Source: Osmia lignaria lignaria (lineage: Eukaryota; Arthropoda; Insecta; Hymenoptera; Megachilidae). From it: DNA of 64,000 nt. A program made the translations under genes and the position numbers. This document shows positions 24,401-37,601 of this stretch, piece after piece. Below the pieces are notes generated by a model. It made no database searches and was not told where the DNA came from. It worked only from the letters and a program-made list of their open reading frames with translations. The stretch lies in NCBI RefSeq assembly GCF_051020975.1, contig NW_027478167.1, positions 10,912,001 through 10,976,000 on the forward strand. Reading direction: 5' to 3'. Numbering within the stretch: the stretch's first letter is position 1; each line of letters starts with the position of its first letter.

Positions 24401-25366
24401 TTGCTGATATATCTCAAGGGAAGGGGCCTGACGGACATATTTCGAGATATTTCTTCTTCTTGTTGTTCTTCTTCTGCACAGCTAAGCTGGAAGTGGCATT
24501 TCCAGCTCGCAATAGTGCAGAGTTATCTCAAAGAAAGGGGCCACGGTGTTTCTGTATCTCTATTATGTTGGTGCGGCTTCGGAACTTTTAAATATCTCGA
24601 TATATCTCGAAAACTACGCTTCTGATCAAAAAATATCATAGAACATAAATTGTAGGAAACAGAATTCTCTACAAAAAAGGTCTCTTAACATTTTGCCGTA
24701 GCTCGCTTCGTTTCCGAGATATTTGCAGATATATCTCAAGGGAAGGGGCCTGACGGACATATTTCGAGATATTTCTTCTTCTTGTTGTTCTTCTTCTGCA
24801 CAGCTAAGCTGGAAGTGGCATTTGCGGCTCGCACTAGTGCAGAGTTATCTCAAAGAAAGGGGCCACGGTGTTTCTGTATCTCTATTATGTTGGTGCGGCT
24901 TCGGAACTTTTAAATATCTCGATGTATCTCGAAAACTACGCTTCTGATCAAAAAATATCATAGAACATAAATTGTAGGAAACATAATTCTCTACAAAAAA
25001 GGTCTCTCAACATTTTGCCATAGCTCGCTTCGTTTCCGAGATATTTGCTGATATATCTCAAGGGAAGGGGCCTGACGGACATATTTCGAGATATTTCTTC
25101 TTCTTGTTGTTCTTCTTCTGCACAGCTAAGCTGGAAGTGGCATTTCCAGCTCGCAATAGTGCAGAGTTATCTCAAAGAAAGGGGCCACGGTGTTTCTGTA
25201 TCTCTATTATGTTGGTGCGGCTTCGGAACTTTTAAATATCTTGATATATCTCGAGAACTACGCATCAGATCAAAAAATATCATAGAACATAAAAAGTAGG
25301 AAACTTAATTCTCTACAAAAAATGTCTCTTAACATTTTGCCATAGCTCGCTTCGTTTCCGAGATAT
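24401..25366 (+). repeat. Three units flanked by GCTGATATATC units
   Basis: The units at 24401 and 25045 share the start TTGCTGATATATC and the middle GCATTTCCAGCTCGC at a 644-bp offset and differ at the 3' end (type I against the CATCAGAT variant). The unit at 24723 between them is a GCGGCTCGCACTAG type I unit with GATGTATC. Confidence 0.82.
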
Positions 25367-26332
25367 TTGCAGATTTATCTCAAGGGAAGGGGCCTGACGG
25401 ACATATTTCGAGATATTTCTTCTTCTTGTTGTTCTTCCTCTGCACAGCTAAGCTGGAAGTGGCATTTGCAGCTCGCAATAGTGCAGAGTTATCTGAAAGA
25501 AAGGGGCCACGGTGTTTCTGTATCTCTATTATGTTGGTGCGGCTTCTGAACTTTAAAATATCTTTATATATCTCGAGAACTACGCATCTGATCAAAAAAT
25601 ATCATAGAACATAAAAAGTAGGAAACTTAATTCTCTACAAATAAAGTCGCTTAACATTTTGCCATAGCTCGCTTCGTTTCCGAGATATTTGCAGATTCAG
25701 CTCAAAGGAACTGGCCTGACGGACATATTTCGAGATATTTCTTCTTCTTGTTGTTCTTCCTCTGCACAGCTAAGCTGGAAGTGGCATTTGCAGCTCGCAA
25801 TAGTGCAGAGTTATCTCACAGAAAGGGGCCACGGTGTTTCTGTATCTCTATTATGTTGGTGCGGCTTCGGAACTTTTAAATATCTTGATATATCTCGAGA
25901 ACTACGCATCTGATCAAAAAATATCATAGAACATAAAAAGTAGGAAACTTAATTCTCTACAAAAAAGGTCTCTTAACATTTTGCCATACCTCGCTTCGTT
26001 TCCGAGATATTTGCATATTTATCTCAAGGGAAGGGGCCTGACGGACATATTTCGAGATATTTCTTCTTCTTGTTGTTCTTCTTCTGCACAGCTAAGCTGG
26101 AAGTGGCATTTACAGCTCGCAATAGTGCAGAGTTATCTCAAAGAAAGGGGCCACGGTGTTTCTGTATCTCTATTATGTTGGTGCGGCTTCGGAACTTTTA
26201 AATATCTTGATATATCTCGAGAACTACGCATCTGATCAAAAAATATCATAGAACATAAAAAGTAGGAAACTTAATTCTCTACAAAAAAGGTCTCTTAACA
26301 TTTTGCCATAGCTCGCTTCGTTTCCGAGATAT
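25367..26332 (+). repeat. Three units; the first two are the second copy of the 21825 block
   Basis: The units at 25367 and 25689 correspond to 21825 and 22147. The first carries CTTCTGAAC (normally CTTCGGAAC), a stop in the common frame. The third unit, from 26011, follows a CATACC junction and has the TTACAGCTCGCAATAG middle, unlike 22469, so the correspondence ends near 26090. Confidence 0.8.
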
Positions 26333-27298
26333 TTGCACATTTATCTCAAGGGAAGGGGCCTAACGGACATATTTCGAGATATTTCTTCTTCTTGTTGTTC
26401 TTCTTCTGCACAGCTAAGCTGGAAGTGGCATTTGCGGCTCGCACTAGTGCAGAGTTATCTCAAAGAAAGGGGCCACGGTGTTTCTGTATCTCTATTATGT
26501 TGGTGCGGCTTCGGAACTTTTAAATATCTTGATATATCTCGAGAACTACGCATCTGATCAAAAAATATCATAGAACATAAAAAGTAGGAAACTTAATTCT
26601 CTACAAAAAAGGTCTCTTAAGATTTTGCCATAGCTCGCTTCGTTTCCGAGATATTTGCAGATTTATCTCAAGGGAAGGGGCCTAACGGACATATTTCGAG
26701 ATATTTCTTCTTCTTGTTGTTCTTCTTCTGCACAGCTAAGCTGGAAGTGGCATTTGCAGCTCGCAATAGTGCAGAGTTATCTCAAAGAAAGGGGTCACGG
26801 TGTTTCTGTATCTCTATTATGTTGGTGCGGCTTCGGAACTTTTAAATATCTTGATATATCTCGAGAACTATGCATCTGATCAAAAAATATCATACAACGT
26901 AAAAGGTAGGAAACATAATTCTCTACAAATAAGGTCTCTTAACATTTTGCCATAGCTCGCTTCGTTTCCGAGATATTTGCAGATTTATCTCAAGGGAAGG
27001 GGCCTAACGGACATATTTCGAGATATGTTTGCTTCTTGTTGTTCTTCTTCTGCACAGCTAAGCTGGAAGTGGCATTTGCGGCTCGCACTAGTGCAGAGTT
27101 ATCTCAAAGAAAGGGGCCACGGTGTTTCTGTATCTCTATTATGATGGTGCGGCTTCGGAACTTTTAAATATCTTGATATATCTCGAGAACTACGCATCTG
27201 ATCAAAAAATATCATAGAACATGAAAAGTAGGAAACTTAATTCTCTACAAAAAAGGTCTCTTAACATTTTGCCACAGCTCTCTTCGTTTCCGAGATAT
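26333..27298 (+). repeat. Three-unit block, first copy (partner at 28909-29874)
   Basis: Offset 2576 bp, eight units. Shared markers: TTGCACATTT; CTTAAGATTTTG; AACTATGCATC; CATACAACGTAAAAGG; GATATGTTTGCTTC. Several differences separate the copies, for example GGGGTCACGG here against GGGGCCACGG, so this duplication looks older than those at 29673 or 38246. The unit at 26977 has TTATGATGG, a stop in the common frame. Confidence 0.83.
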
Positions 27299-28908
27299 TT
27301 GCAGATTTATCTCAAGGGAAGGGGCCTGACGGACATATTTCGAGATATTTCTTCTTCTTGTTGTTCTTCTTCTGCACAGCTAAGCTGGAAGTGGCATTTG
27401 CAGCTCGCAATAGTGCAGAGTTATCTCAAAGAAAGGGGCCACGGTGTTTCTGTATCTCTATTATGTTGGTGCGGCTTCGGAACTTTTAAATATCTTGATA
27501 TATCTCGAGAACTACGCGTCTGATCAAAAAATATCATAGAACATAAAAAGTAGGAAACTTAATTCTCTACAAAAACGGTCTCTTAACATTTTGCCATAGC
27601 TCGCTTCGTTTCCGAGATATTTGCAGATTTATCTCAAGGGAAGGGGCCTGACGGACATATTTCGAGATATTTCTTCTTCTTGTTGTTCTTCTTCTGCACA
27701 GCTAAGCTGGAAGTGGCATTTGCGGCTCGCACTAGTGCACAGTTATCTCAAAGAAAGGGGCCACGGTGTTTCTGTATCTTTATTATGTTGGTGCGCCTTC
27801 GGAACTTTTAAATATCTCGATATATCTCGAAAACTACGCTTCTGATCAAAAAATATCATAGAACATAAATTGTAGGAAACATAATTCTCTACAAAAAACG
27901 TCTCTTAACATTTTGCCATAGCTCTCTTCGTTTCCGAGATATTTGCAGATTTATCTCAAGGGAAGGGGCCTGACGGACATATTTCGAGATATTTCTTCTT
28001 CTTGTTGTTCTTCTTCTGCACAGCTAAGCTGGAAGTGGCATTTGCAGCTCGCAATAGTGCAGAGTTATCTCAAAGAAAGGGGCCACGGTGTTTCTGTATC
28101 TCTATTATGTTGGTGCGGCTTCGGAACTTTTAAATATCTTGATATATCTCGAGAACTACGCATCTGATCAAAAAATATCATAGAACATAAAAAGTAGGAA
28201 ACTTAATTCTCTACAAAAAAGGTCTCTTAACATTTTGCCATAGCTCGCTTCGTTTCCGAGATATTTGCAGATTTATCTCAAGGGAAGGGGCCTGACGGAC
28301 ATATTTCGAGATATTTCTTCTTCTTGTTGTTCTTCTTCTGCACAGCTAGGCTGGAAGTGGCATTTGCGGCTCGCACTAGTGCAGAGTTATCTCAAAGAAA
28401 GGGGCCACGGTGTTTCTGTATCTCTATTATGTTGGTGCGGCTTTGGAACTTTTAAATATCTCGATATATCTCGAAAATTACGCTTCTGACCAACAAATAT
28501 CATACAACATAAATTGTAGGAAACATAATTCTCTACAAAAAAGGTCTCTTAGCATTTTGCCATAGCTCGCTTCGTTTCCGAGATATTTGCAGATATATCT
28601 CAAGGGAAGGGGCCTGACGGACATATTTCGAGATATTTCTTCTTCTTGTTGTTCTTCTTCTGCACAGCTAAGCTGGAGGTGGCATTTACAGCTCGCAATA
28701 GTGCAGAGTTATCTCAAAGAAAGGGGCCACGGTGTTTCTGTATCTCTATTATGTTGGTGCGGCTTCGGAACTTTTAAATATCTTGATATATCTCGAGAAC
28801 TACGCATCTGATCAAAAAATATCATAGAACATAAAAAGTAGGAAACTTAATTCTCTACAAAAAAGGTCTCTTAACATTTTGCCATAGCTCGCTTCGTTTC
28901 CGAGATAT
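27299..28908 (+). repeat. Five mixed units
   Basis: Units at 27299, 27621, 27943, 28265 and 28587. The 27299/27621 junction (CTACGCGTCTG, AAAAACGGTCTC, then GTGCACAG) recurs at 29875/30197, 33095/33417, 60464/60786 and 63362/63684. The unit at 27621 has TATCTTTATT and GTGCGCCTTC, markers that reappear at 29709, 31642 and 32929. An ATG-started 100-codon frame opens at 27221 only because CATAAAAAG became CATGAAAAG; I do not consider it a gene. Confidence 0.83.
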
Positions 28909-29874
28909 TTGCACATTTATCTCAAGGGAAGGGGCCTAACGGACATATTTCGAGATATTTCTTCTTCTTGTTGTTCTTCTTCTGCACAGCTAAGCTGGAA
29001 GTGGCATTTGCGGCTCGCACTAGTGCAGAGTTATCTCAAAGAAAGGGGCCACGGTGTTTCTGTATCTCTATTATGTTGGTGCGGCTTCGGAACTTTTAAA
29101 TATCTTGATATATCTCGAGAACTACGCATCTGATCAAAAAATATCATAGAACATAAAATGTAGGAAACTTAATTCTCTACAAAAAAGGTCTCTTAAGATT
29201 TTGCCATAGCTCGCTTCGTTTCCGAGATATTTGCAGATTTATCTCAAGGGAAGGGGCCTAACGGACATATTTCGAGATATTTCTTCTTCTTGTTGTTCTT
29301 CTTCTGCACAGCTAAGCTGGAAGTGGCATTTGCAGCTCGCAATAGTGCAGAGTTATCTCAAAGAAAGGGGCCACGGTGTTTCTGTATCTCTATTATGTTG
29401 GTGCGGCTTCGGAACTTTTAAATATCTTGATATATCTCGAAAACTATGCATCTGATCAAAAAATATCATACAACGTAAAAGGTAGGAAACTTAATTCTCT
29501 AGAAATAAGGTCTCTTAACATTTTGCCATAGCTCGCTTCGTTTCCGAGATATTTGCAGATTTATCTCAAGGGAAGGGGCCTAACGGACATATTTCGAGAT
29601 ATGTTTGCTTCTTGTTGTTCTTCTTCTGCACAGCTAAGCTGGAAGTGGCATTTGCGGCTCGCACTAGTGCAGAGTTATCTCAAAGAAAGGGGCCACGGTG
29701 TTTCTGTATCTTTATTATGTTGGTGCGCCTTCGGAACTTTTAAATATCTCGATATATCTCGAAAACTACGCTTCTGATCAAAAAATATCATAGAACATAA
29801 ATTGTAGGAAACATAATTCTCTACAAAAAACGTCTCTTAACATTTTGCCATAGCTCGCTTCGTTTCCGAGATAT
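28909..29874 (+). repeat. Three-unit block, second copy (partner at 26333-27298)
   Basis: Matches 26333-27298 through GATATGTTTGCTTC. The 3' half of the third unit then switches to the TATCTTTATT / GTGCGCC family, so the unit starting at 29553 is a chimera. The switch lies between the pyrimidine tract and about 29709. Confidence 0.82.
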
Positions 29875-31563
29875 TTGCAGATTCAGCTCAAAGGAACTGG
29901 CCTGACGGACATATTTCGAGATATTTCTTCTTCTTGTTGTTCTTCCTCTGCACAGCTAAGCTGGAAGTGGCATTTGCAGCTCGCAATAGTGCAGAGTTAT
30001 CTCAAAGAAAGGGGCCACGGTGTTTCTGTATCTCTATTATGTTGGTGCGGCTTCGGAACTTTTAAATATCTTGATATATCTCGAGAACTACGCGTCTGAT
30101 CAAAAAATATCATAGAACATAAAAAGTAGGAAACTTAATTCTCTACAAAAACGGTCTCTTAACATTTTGCCATAGCTCGCTTCGTTTCCGAGATATTTGC
30201 AGATTTATGTCAAGGGAAGGGGCCTGACGGACATATTTCGAGATATTTCTTCTTCTTGTTGTTCTTCTTCTGCACAGCTAAGCTGGAAGTGGCATTTGCG
30301 GCTCGCACTAGTGCACAGTTATCTCAAAGAAAGGGGCCACGGTGTTTCTGTATCTCTATTATGTTGGTGCGGCTTCGGAACTTTTAAATATCTTGATATA
30401 TCTCGAGAACTACGCATCTGATCAAAAAATATCATAGAACATAAATTGTAGGAAACATAATTCTCTACAAAAAACGTCTCTTAACATTTTGCCATAGCTC
30501 GCTTCGTTTCCGAGATATTTGCAGATTCAGCTCAAAGGAACTGGCCTGACGGACATATTTCGAGATATTTCTTCTTCTTGTTGTTCTTCCTCTGCACAGC
30601 TAAGCTGGAAGTAGCATTTGCAGCTCGCAATAGTGCAGAGTTATCTCAAAGAAAGGGGCCACGGTGTTTCTGTATCTCTATTATGTTGGTGCGGCTTCGG
30701 AACTTTTAAATATCTTGATATATCTCGAGAACTACGCATCTGATCAAAAAATATCATAGAACATAAAAAGTAGGAAACTTAATTCTCTACAAAAAAGCTC
30801 TGTTAACATTTTGCCATAGCTCGCTTCGTTTCCGAGATATTTGCAGATTTATCTCAAGGGAAGGGGCCTAACGGACATATTTCGAGATATTTCTTCTTCT
30901 TGTTGTTCTTCTTCTGCACCGCTAAGCTGGAAGTGGCATTTACAGCTCGCAATAGTGCAGAGTTATCTCAAAGAAAGGGGCCACGGTGTTTCTGTATCTC
31001 TATTATGTTGGTGCGGCTTCGGAACTTTTAAATATCTTGATATATCTCGAGAACTACGGGTCTGATCAAAAAATATCATAGAACATAAAAAGTAGGAAAC
31101 ATAATTCTCTACAAAAAAGGTCTCTTAACATTTTGCCATAGCTCGCTTCGTTTCCGAGATATTTGCAGATTTATCCCAAGGGAAGGGGCCTGACGGACAT
31201 ATTTCGAGATATTTCTTCTTCTTGTTGTTCTTCTTCTGCACAGCTAAGCTGGAAGTGGCATTTGCGGCTCGCACTAGTGCAGAGTTATCTCAAAGAAAGG
31301 GGCCACGGTGTTTCTGTATCTCTATTATGTTGGTGCGGCTTCGGAACTTTTAAATATCTCGATATATCTCGAAAACTACGGTTCTGATCAAAAAATATCA
31401 TAGAACATAAATTGTAGGAAACATAATTCTCTACAAAAAAGGTCTCTTAACATTTTGCCATAGCTCGCTTCGTTTCCGAGATATTTGCAGATATATCTCA
31501 AGGGAAGGGGCCTGACGGACATATTTCGAGATATTTCTTCTTCTTGTTGTTCTTCTTCTGCAC
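29673..31563 (+). repeat. 1.89-kb duplicated segment, first copy (partner at 32893-34783)
   Basis: Identical by eye to 32893-34783 at an offset of 3220 bp (ten units) except 30613, where A makes GTAGCATT against GTGGCATT. Flanking mismatches fix the ends: G at 29672 against C at 32892, and CACCG at 31561 against CACAG at 34781. Shared private markers include TTTATGTCAAGG, AAAAAAGCTCTGTTAAC, TTATCCCAAGG and CTACGGTTC. Both ends fall inside units, not at unit borders. Confidence 0.88.
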
Positions 31564-32892
31564 CGCTAAGCTGGAAGTGGCATTTACAGCTCGCAATAGT
31601 GCAGAGTTATCTCAAAGAAAGGGGCCACGGTGTTTCTGTATCTTTATTATGTTGGTGCGCCTTCGGAACTTTTAAATATCTCGATATATCTCGAAAACTA
31701 CGCTTCTGATCAAAAAATATCATAGAACATAAATTGTAGGAAACATAATTCTCTACAAAAAACGTCTCTTAACATTTTGCCATAGCTCGCTTCGTTTCCG
31801 AGATATTTGCAGATTCAGCTCAAAGGAACTGGCCTGACGGACATATTTCGAGATATTTCTTCTTCTTGTTGTTCTTCCTCTGCACAGCTAAGCTGGAAGT
31901 GGCATTTGCAGCTCGCAATAGTGCAGAGTTATCTCAAAGAAAGGGGCCACGGTGTTTCTGTATCTCTATTATGTTGGTGCGGCTTCGGAACTTTTAAATA
32001 TCTTGATATATCTCGAGAACTACGCATCTGATCAAAAAATATCATAGAACATAAAAAGTAGGAAACTTAATTCTCTACAAAAAAGGTCTCTTAACATTTT
32101 GCCATAGCTCGCTTCGTTTCCGAGATATTTGCAGATTTATCTCAAGGGAAGGGGCCTAACGGACATATTTCGAGATATTTCTTCTTCTTGTTGTTCTTCT
32201 TCTGCACCGCTAAGCTGGAAGTGGCATTTACAGCTCGCAATAGTGCAGAGTTATCTCAAAGAAAGGGGCCACGGTGTTTCTGTATCTCTATTATGTTGGT
32301 GCGGCTTCGGAACTTTTAAATATCTTGATATATCTCGAGAACTACGCATCTGATCAAAAAATATCATAGAACGTAAAAAGTAGGAAACTTAATTCTCTAC
32401 AAATAAGGTCTCTTAACATTTTGCCATAGCTCGCTTCGTTTCCGAGATATTTGCAGATTTATGTCAAGGGAAGGGGCCTGACGGACATATTTCGAGATAT
32501 TTCTTCTTCTTGTTGTTCTTCTTCTGCACAGCTAAGCTGGAAGTGGCATTTGCAGCTCGCAATAGTGCAGAGATATCTCAAAGAAAGGGGCCACGGTGTT
32601 TCTGTATCTCTATTATGTTGGTGCGGTTTCGGAACTTTTAAATATCTTGATATATCTCGAGAACTACGCATCTGATCAAAAAATATCATAGAACGTAAAA
32701 AGTAGGAAACTTAATTCTCTACAAATAAGGTCTCTTAACATTTTGCCATAGCTCGCTTCGTTTTCGAGATATTTGCAGATTTATGTCAAGGGAAGGGGCC
32801 TGACGGACATATTTCGAGATATTTCTTCTTCTTGTTGTTCTTCTTCTGCACAGCTAAGCTGGAAGTGGCATTTGCGGCTCGCACTAGTGCAC
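31564..32892 (+). repeat. Units between the two 1.89-kb copies
   Basis: Contains the rest of the unit starting 31485 (with CACCGCTAAG), the units at 31807, 32129 and 32451, and the first part of 32773. The unit at 32451 has the GAGATATCTC palindrome and TTTATGTCAAGG. The units 32451 and 32773 correspond to 34705 and 35027 at a seven-unit offset (2254 bp), sharing GCGGTTTCGG, AACGTAAAAAG and CGTTTTCGAG. Confidence 0.82.
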
Positions 32893-34783
32893 AGTTATCT
32901 CAAAGAAAGGGGCCACGGTGTTTCTGTATCTTTATTATGTTGGTGCGCCTTCGGAACTTTTAAATATCTCGATATATCTCGAAAACTACGCTTCTGATCA
33001 AAAAATATCATAGAACATAAATTGTAGGAAACATAATTCTCTACAAAAAACGTCTCTTAACATTTTGCCATAGCTCGCTTCGTTTCCGAGATATTTGCAG
33101 ATTCAGCTCAAAGGAACTGGCCTGACGGACATATTTCGAGATATTTCTTCTTCTTGTTGTTCTTCCTCTGCACAGCTAAGCTGGAAGTGGCATTTGCAGC
33201 TCGCAATAGTGCAGAGTTATCTCAAAGAAAGGGGCCACGGTGTTTCTGTATCTCTATTATGTTGGTGCGGCTTCGGAACTTTTAAATATCTTGATATATC
33301 TCGAGAACTACGCGTCTGATCAAAAAATATCATAGAACATAAAAAGTAGGAAACTTAATTCTCTACAAAAACGGTCTCTTAACATTTTGCCATAGCTCGC
33401 TTCGTTTCCGAGATATTTGCAGATTTATGTCAAGGGAAGGGGCCTGACGGACATATTTCGAGATATTTCTTCTTCTTGTTGTTCTTCTTCTGCACAGCTA
33501 AGCTGGAAGTGGCATTTGCGGCTCGCACTAGTGCACAGTTATCTCAAAGAAAGGGGCCACGGTGTTTCTGTATCTCTATTATGTTGGTGCGGCTTCGGAA
33601 CTTTTAAATATCTTGATATATCTCGAGAACTACGCATCTGATCAAAAAATATCATAGAACATAAATTGTAGGAAACATAATTCTCTACAAAAAACGTCTC
33701 TTAACATTTTGCCATAGCTCGCTTCGTTTCCGAGATATTTGCAGATTCAGCTCAAAGGAACTGGCCTGACGGACATATTTCGAGATATTTCTTCTTCTTG
33801 TTGTTCTTCCTCTGCACAGCTAAGCTGGAAGTGGCATTTGCAGCTCGCAATAGTGCAGAGTTATCTCAAAGAAAGGGGCCACGGTGTTTCTGTATCTCTA
33901 TTATGTTGGTGCGGCTTCGGAACTTTTAAATATCTTGATATATCTCGAGAACTACGCATCTGATCAAAAAATATCATAGAACATAAAAAGTAGGAAACTT
34001 AATTCTCTACAAAAAAGCTCTGTTAACATTTTGCCATAGCTCGCTTCGTTTCCGAGATATTTGCAGATTTATCTCAAGGGAAGGGGCCTAACGGACATAT
34101 TTCGAGATATTTCTTCTTCTTGTTGTTCTTCTTCTGCACCGCTAAGCTGGAAGTGGCATTTACAGCTCGCAATAGTGCAGAGTTATCTCAAAGAAAGGGG
34201 CCACGGTGTTTCTGTATCTCTATTATGTTGGTGCGGCTTCGGAACTTTTAAATATCTTGATATATCTCGAGAACTACGGGTCTGATCAAAAAATATCATA
34301 GAACATAAAAAGTAGGAAACATAATTCTCTACAAAAAAGGTCTCTTAACATTTTGCCATAGCTCGCTTCGTTTCCGAGATATTTGCAGATTTATCCCAAG
34401 GGAAGGGGCCTGACGGACATATTTCGAGATATTTCTTCTTCTTGTTGTTCTTCTTCTGCACAGCTAAGCTGGAAGTGGCATTTGCGGCTCGCACTAGTGC
34501 AGAGTTATCTCAAAGAAAGGGGCCACGGTGTTTCTGTATCTCTATTATGTTGGTGCGGCTTCGGAACTTTTAAATATCTCGATATATCTCGAAAACTACG
34601 GTTCTGATCAAAAAATATCATAGAACATAAATTGTAGGAAACATAATTCTCTACAAAAAAGGTCTCTTAACATTTTGCCATAGCTCGCTTCGTTTCCGAG
34701 ATATTTGCAGATATATCTCAAGGGAAGGGGCCTGACGGACATATTTCGAGATATTTCTTCTTCTTGTTGTTCTTCTTCTGCAC
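32893..34783 (+). repeat. 1.89-kb duplicated segment, second copy (partner at 29673-31563)
   Basis: See partner. One visible base difference in 1891 bp indicates a recent duplication or recent gene conversion. Confidence 0.88.
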
Positions 34784-36314
34784 AGCTAAGCTGGAAGTGG
34801 CATTTGCAGCTCGCAATAGTGCAGAGATATCTCAAAGAAAGGGGCCACGGTGTTTCTGTATCTCTATTATGTTGGTGCGGTTTCGGAACTTTTAAATATC
34901 TTGATATATCTCGAGAACTACGCATCTGATCAAAAAATATCATAGAACGTAAAAAGTAGGAAACTTAATTCTCTACAAATAAGGTCTCTTAACATTTTGC
35001 CATAGCTCGCTTCGTTTTCGAGATATTTGCAGATTTATGTCAAGGGAAGGGGCCTGACGGACATATTTCGAGATATTTCTTCTTCTTGTTGTTCTTCTTC
35101 TGCACAGCTAAGCTGGAAGTGGCATTTGCGGCTCGCACTAGTGCAGAGTTATCTCAAAGAAAGGGGCCACGGTGTTTCTGTATCTCTATTATGTTGGTGC
35201 GGCTTCGGAACTTTTAAATGTCTCGATATATCTCGAAAACTACGCTTCTGATCAAAAAATATCATACAACATAAAAAGTAGGAAACTTAATTCTCTACAA
35301 AAAAGGTCTCTTAACATTTTGCCATAGCTCGCTTCGTTTCCGAGATATTTGCAGATTCAGCTCAAAGGAACGGGCCTGACGGACATATTTCGAGATACTT
35401 CTTCTTCTTGTTGTTCTTCCTCTGCACAGCTAAGCTGGAAGTGGCATTTGCAGCTCGCAATAGTGCAGAGTTATCTCAAAGAAAGGGGCCACGGTGTTTC
35501 TGTATCTCTATTATGTTGGTGCGGCTTCGGAACTTTTAAATATCTTGATATATCTCGAGAACTACGCATCTGATCAAAAAATATCATAGAACATAAAAAG
35601 TAGGAAACTTAATTCTCTACAAAAAAGGTCTCTTAACATTTTGCCATAGCTCGCTTCGTTTCCGAGATATTTGCAGATTTATCTCAAGGGAAGGGGCCTG
35701 ACGGACATATTTCGAGATATTTCTTCTTCTTGTTGTTCTTCTTCTGCACAGCTAAGCTGGAAGTGGCATTTGCAGCTCGCACTAGTGCAGAGTTATCTCA
35801 AAGAAAGGGGCCACGGTGTTTCTGTATCTCTATTATGTTGGTGCGGCTTCGGAACTTTTAAATATCTCGATATATCTCGAAAACTACGCTTCTGATCAAA
35901 AAATATCATAGAACATAAATTGTAGGAAACATAATTCTCTACAGAAAAGGTCTCTTAACATTTTGCCATAGCTCGCTTCGTTTCCGAGATATTTGCAGAT
36001 TTATCTCAAGGGTAGGGGCCTGACGGACATATTTCGAGATATTTCTTCTTCTTGTTGTTCTTCTTCTGCACAGCTAAGCTGGAAGTGGCATTTGCGGCTC
36101 GCACTAGTGCAGAGTTATCTCAAAGAAAGGGGCCACGGTGTTTCTGTATCCCTATTATGTTGGTGCGGCTTCGGAACTTTTAAATATCTCGATATATCTC
36201 GAAAACTACGCTTCTGATCAAAAAATATCATAGAACATAAATTGTAGGAAACATAATTCTCTACAGAAAAGGTCTCTTAACATTTTGCCATAGCTCGCTT
36301 CGTTTCCGAGATAT
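34784..36314 (+). repeat. Rest of unit 34705 plus units 35027, 35349, 35671 and 35993
   Basis: 34705-35040 matches 32451-32786 in part (GAGATATCTC, CGTTTTCGAG). The unit at 35349 is QIQ type with GATACTTC, like 261, 38246 and 43398. The unit at 35993 has a GGGTAGGGG change. The A-run variant CTACAGAAAAGG appears here and becomes common downstream. Confidence 0.82.
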
Positions 36315-37601
36315 TTGCAGATTTATCTCAAGGGAAGGGGCCTGACGGACATATTTCGAGATATTTCTTCTTCTTGTTGTTCTTCTTCTGCACAGCTAAG
36401 CTGGAAGTGGCATTTGCGGCTCGCACTAGTGCAGAGTTATCTCAAAGAAAGGGGCCACGGTGTTTCTGTATCCCTATTATGTTGGTGCGGCTTCGGAACT
36501 TTTAAATATCTCGATATATCTCGAAAACTACGCTTCTGATCAAAAAATATCATAGAACATAAATTGTAGGAAACATAATTCTCTACAAAAAACGTCTCTT
36601 AACATTTTGCCATAGCTCGCTTCGTTTCCGAGATATTTGCAGATTCAGCTCAAAGGAACTGGCCTGACGGACATATTTCGAGATATTTCTTCTTCTTGTT
36701 GTTCTTCCTCTGCACAGCTAAGCTGGAAGTGGCATTTGCAGCTCGCAATAGTGCAGAGTTATCTCAAAGAAAGGGGCCACGGTGTTTCTGTATCTCTATT
36801 ATGTTGGTGCGGCTTCGGAACTTTTAAATATCTTGATATATCTCGAGAACTACGCATCTGATCAAAAAATATCATAGAACATAAAAAGTAGGAAACTTAA
36901 TTCTCTACAAAAAAGGTCTCTTAACATTTTGACATAGCTCGCTTCGTTTCCGAGATATTTGCAGATGTATCTCAAGGGAAGGGGCCTGACGGACATATTT
37001 CGAGATATTTCTTCTTCTTGTTGTTCTTCTTCTGCACAGCTAAGCTGGAAGTGGCATTTGCAGCTCGCACTAGTGCAGAGTTATCTGAAAGAAAGGGCCA
37101 CGGTGTTTCTGTATCTCTATTATGTTGGTGCGGCTTCGGAACTTTTAAATATCTTGATATATCTCGAAAACTACGCTTCTGATCAAAAAATATCATAGAA
37201 CATAAATTGTAGGAAACATAATTCTCTACAGAAAAGGTCTCTTAACATTTTGCCATAGTTCGCTTCGTTTCCGAGATATTTGCAGATTTATCTCAAGGGA
37301 AGGGGCCTGACGGACATATTTCGAGATATTTCTTCTTCTTGTTGTTCTTCTTCTGCACAGCTAAGCTGGAAGTGGCATTTGCGGCTCGCACTAGTGCAGA
37401 GTTATCTCAAAGAAAGGGGCCACGGTGTTTCTGTATCTCTATTATGTTGGTGCGGCTTCGGAACTTTTAAATATCTTGATATATCTCGAGAACTACGCAT
37501 CTGATCAAAAAATATCATAGAACATAAAAAGTAGGAAACTTAATTCTCTACAAAAAAGGTCTCTTAACATTTTGCAATAGCTCGCTTCGTTTCCGAGATA
37601 T
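36315..37601 (+). repeat. Four-unit block, first copy (partner at 38568-39855)
   Basis: Matches 38568-39855 at offset 2253 (seven units minus one base). The unit at 36959 is 321 bp because GAAAGGGGCC lost one G near 37095-37098; its partner at 39212 is full length, so the loss followed the duplication. Shared markers are the order TATCCCTATT type I, QIQ type II, GCAGCTCGCACTAG with CTTGATATAT and CGAAAAC, then GCGG type II. Confidence 0.84.

Noticed and set aside
27221..27523. 100-codon ATG-started frame
   Set aside because: It results from a single CATAAA to CATGAA change plus a chance open join across two units. The same sequence is non-coding in neighbours.
34608..34943. A 111-codon ATG-started frame on the - strand and similar 76-codon frames in other units
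   Set aside because: They open only where GAGTTATCTC became GAGATATCTC, which removes an antisense TAA. They are shadows of one base change in the satellite.
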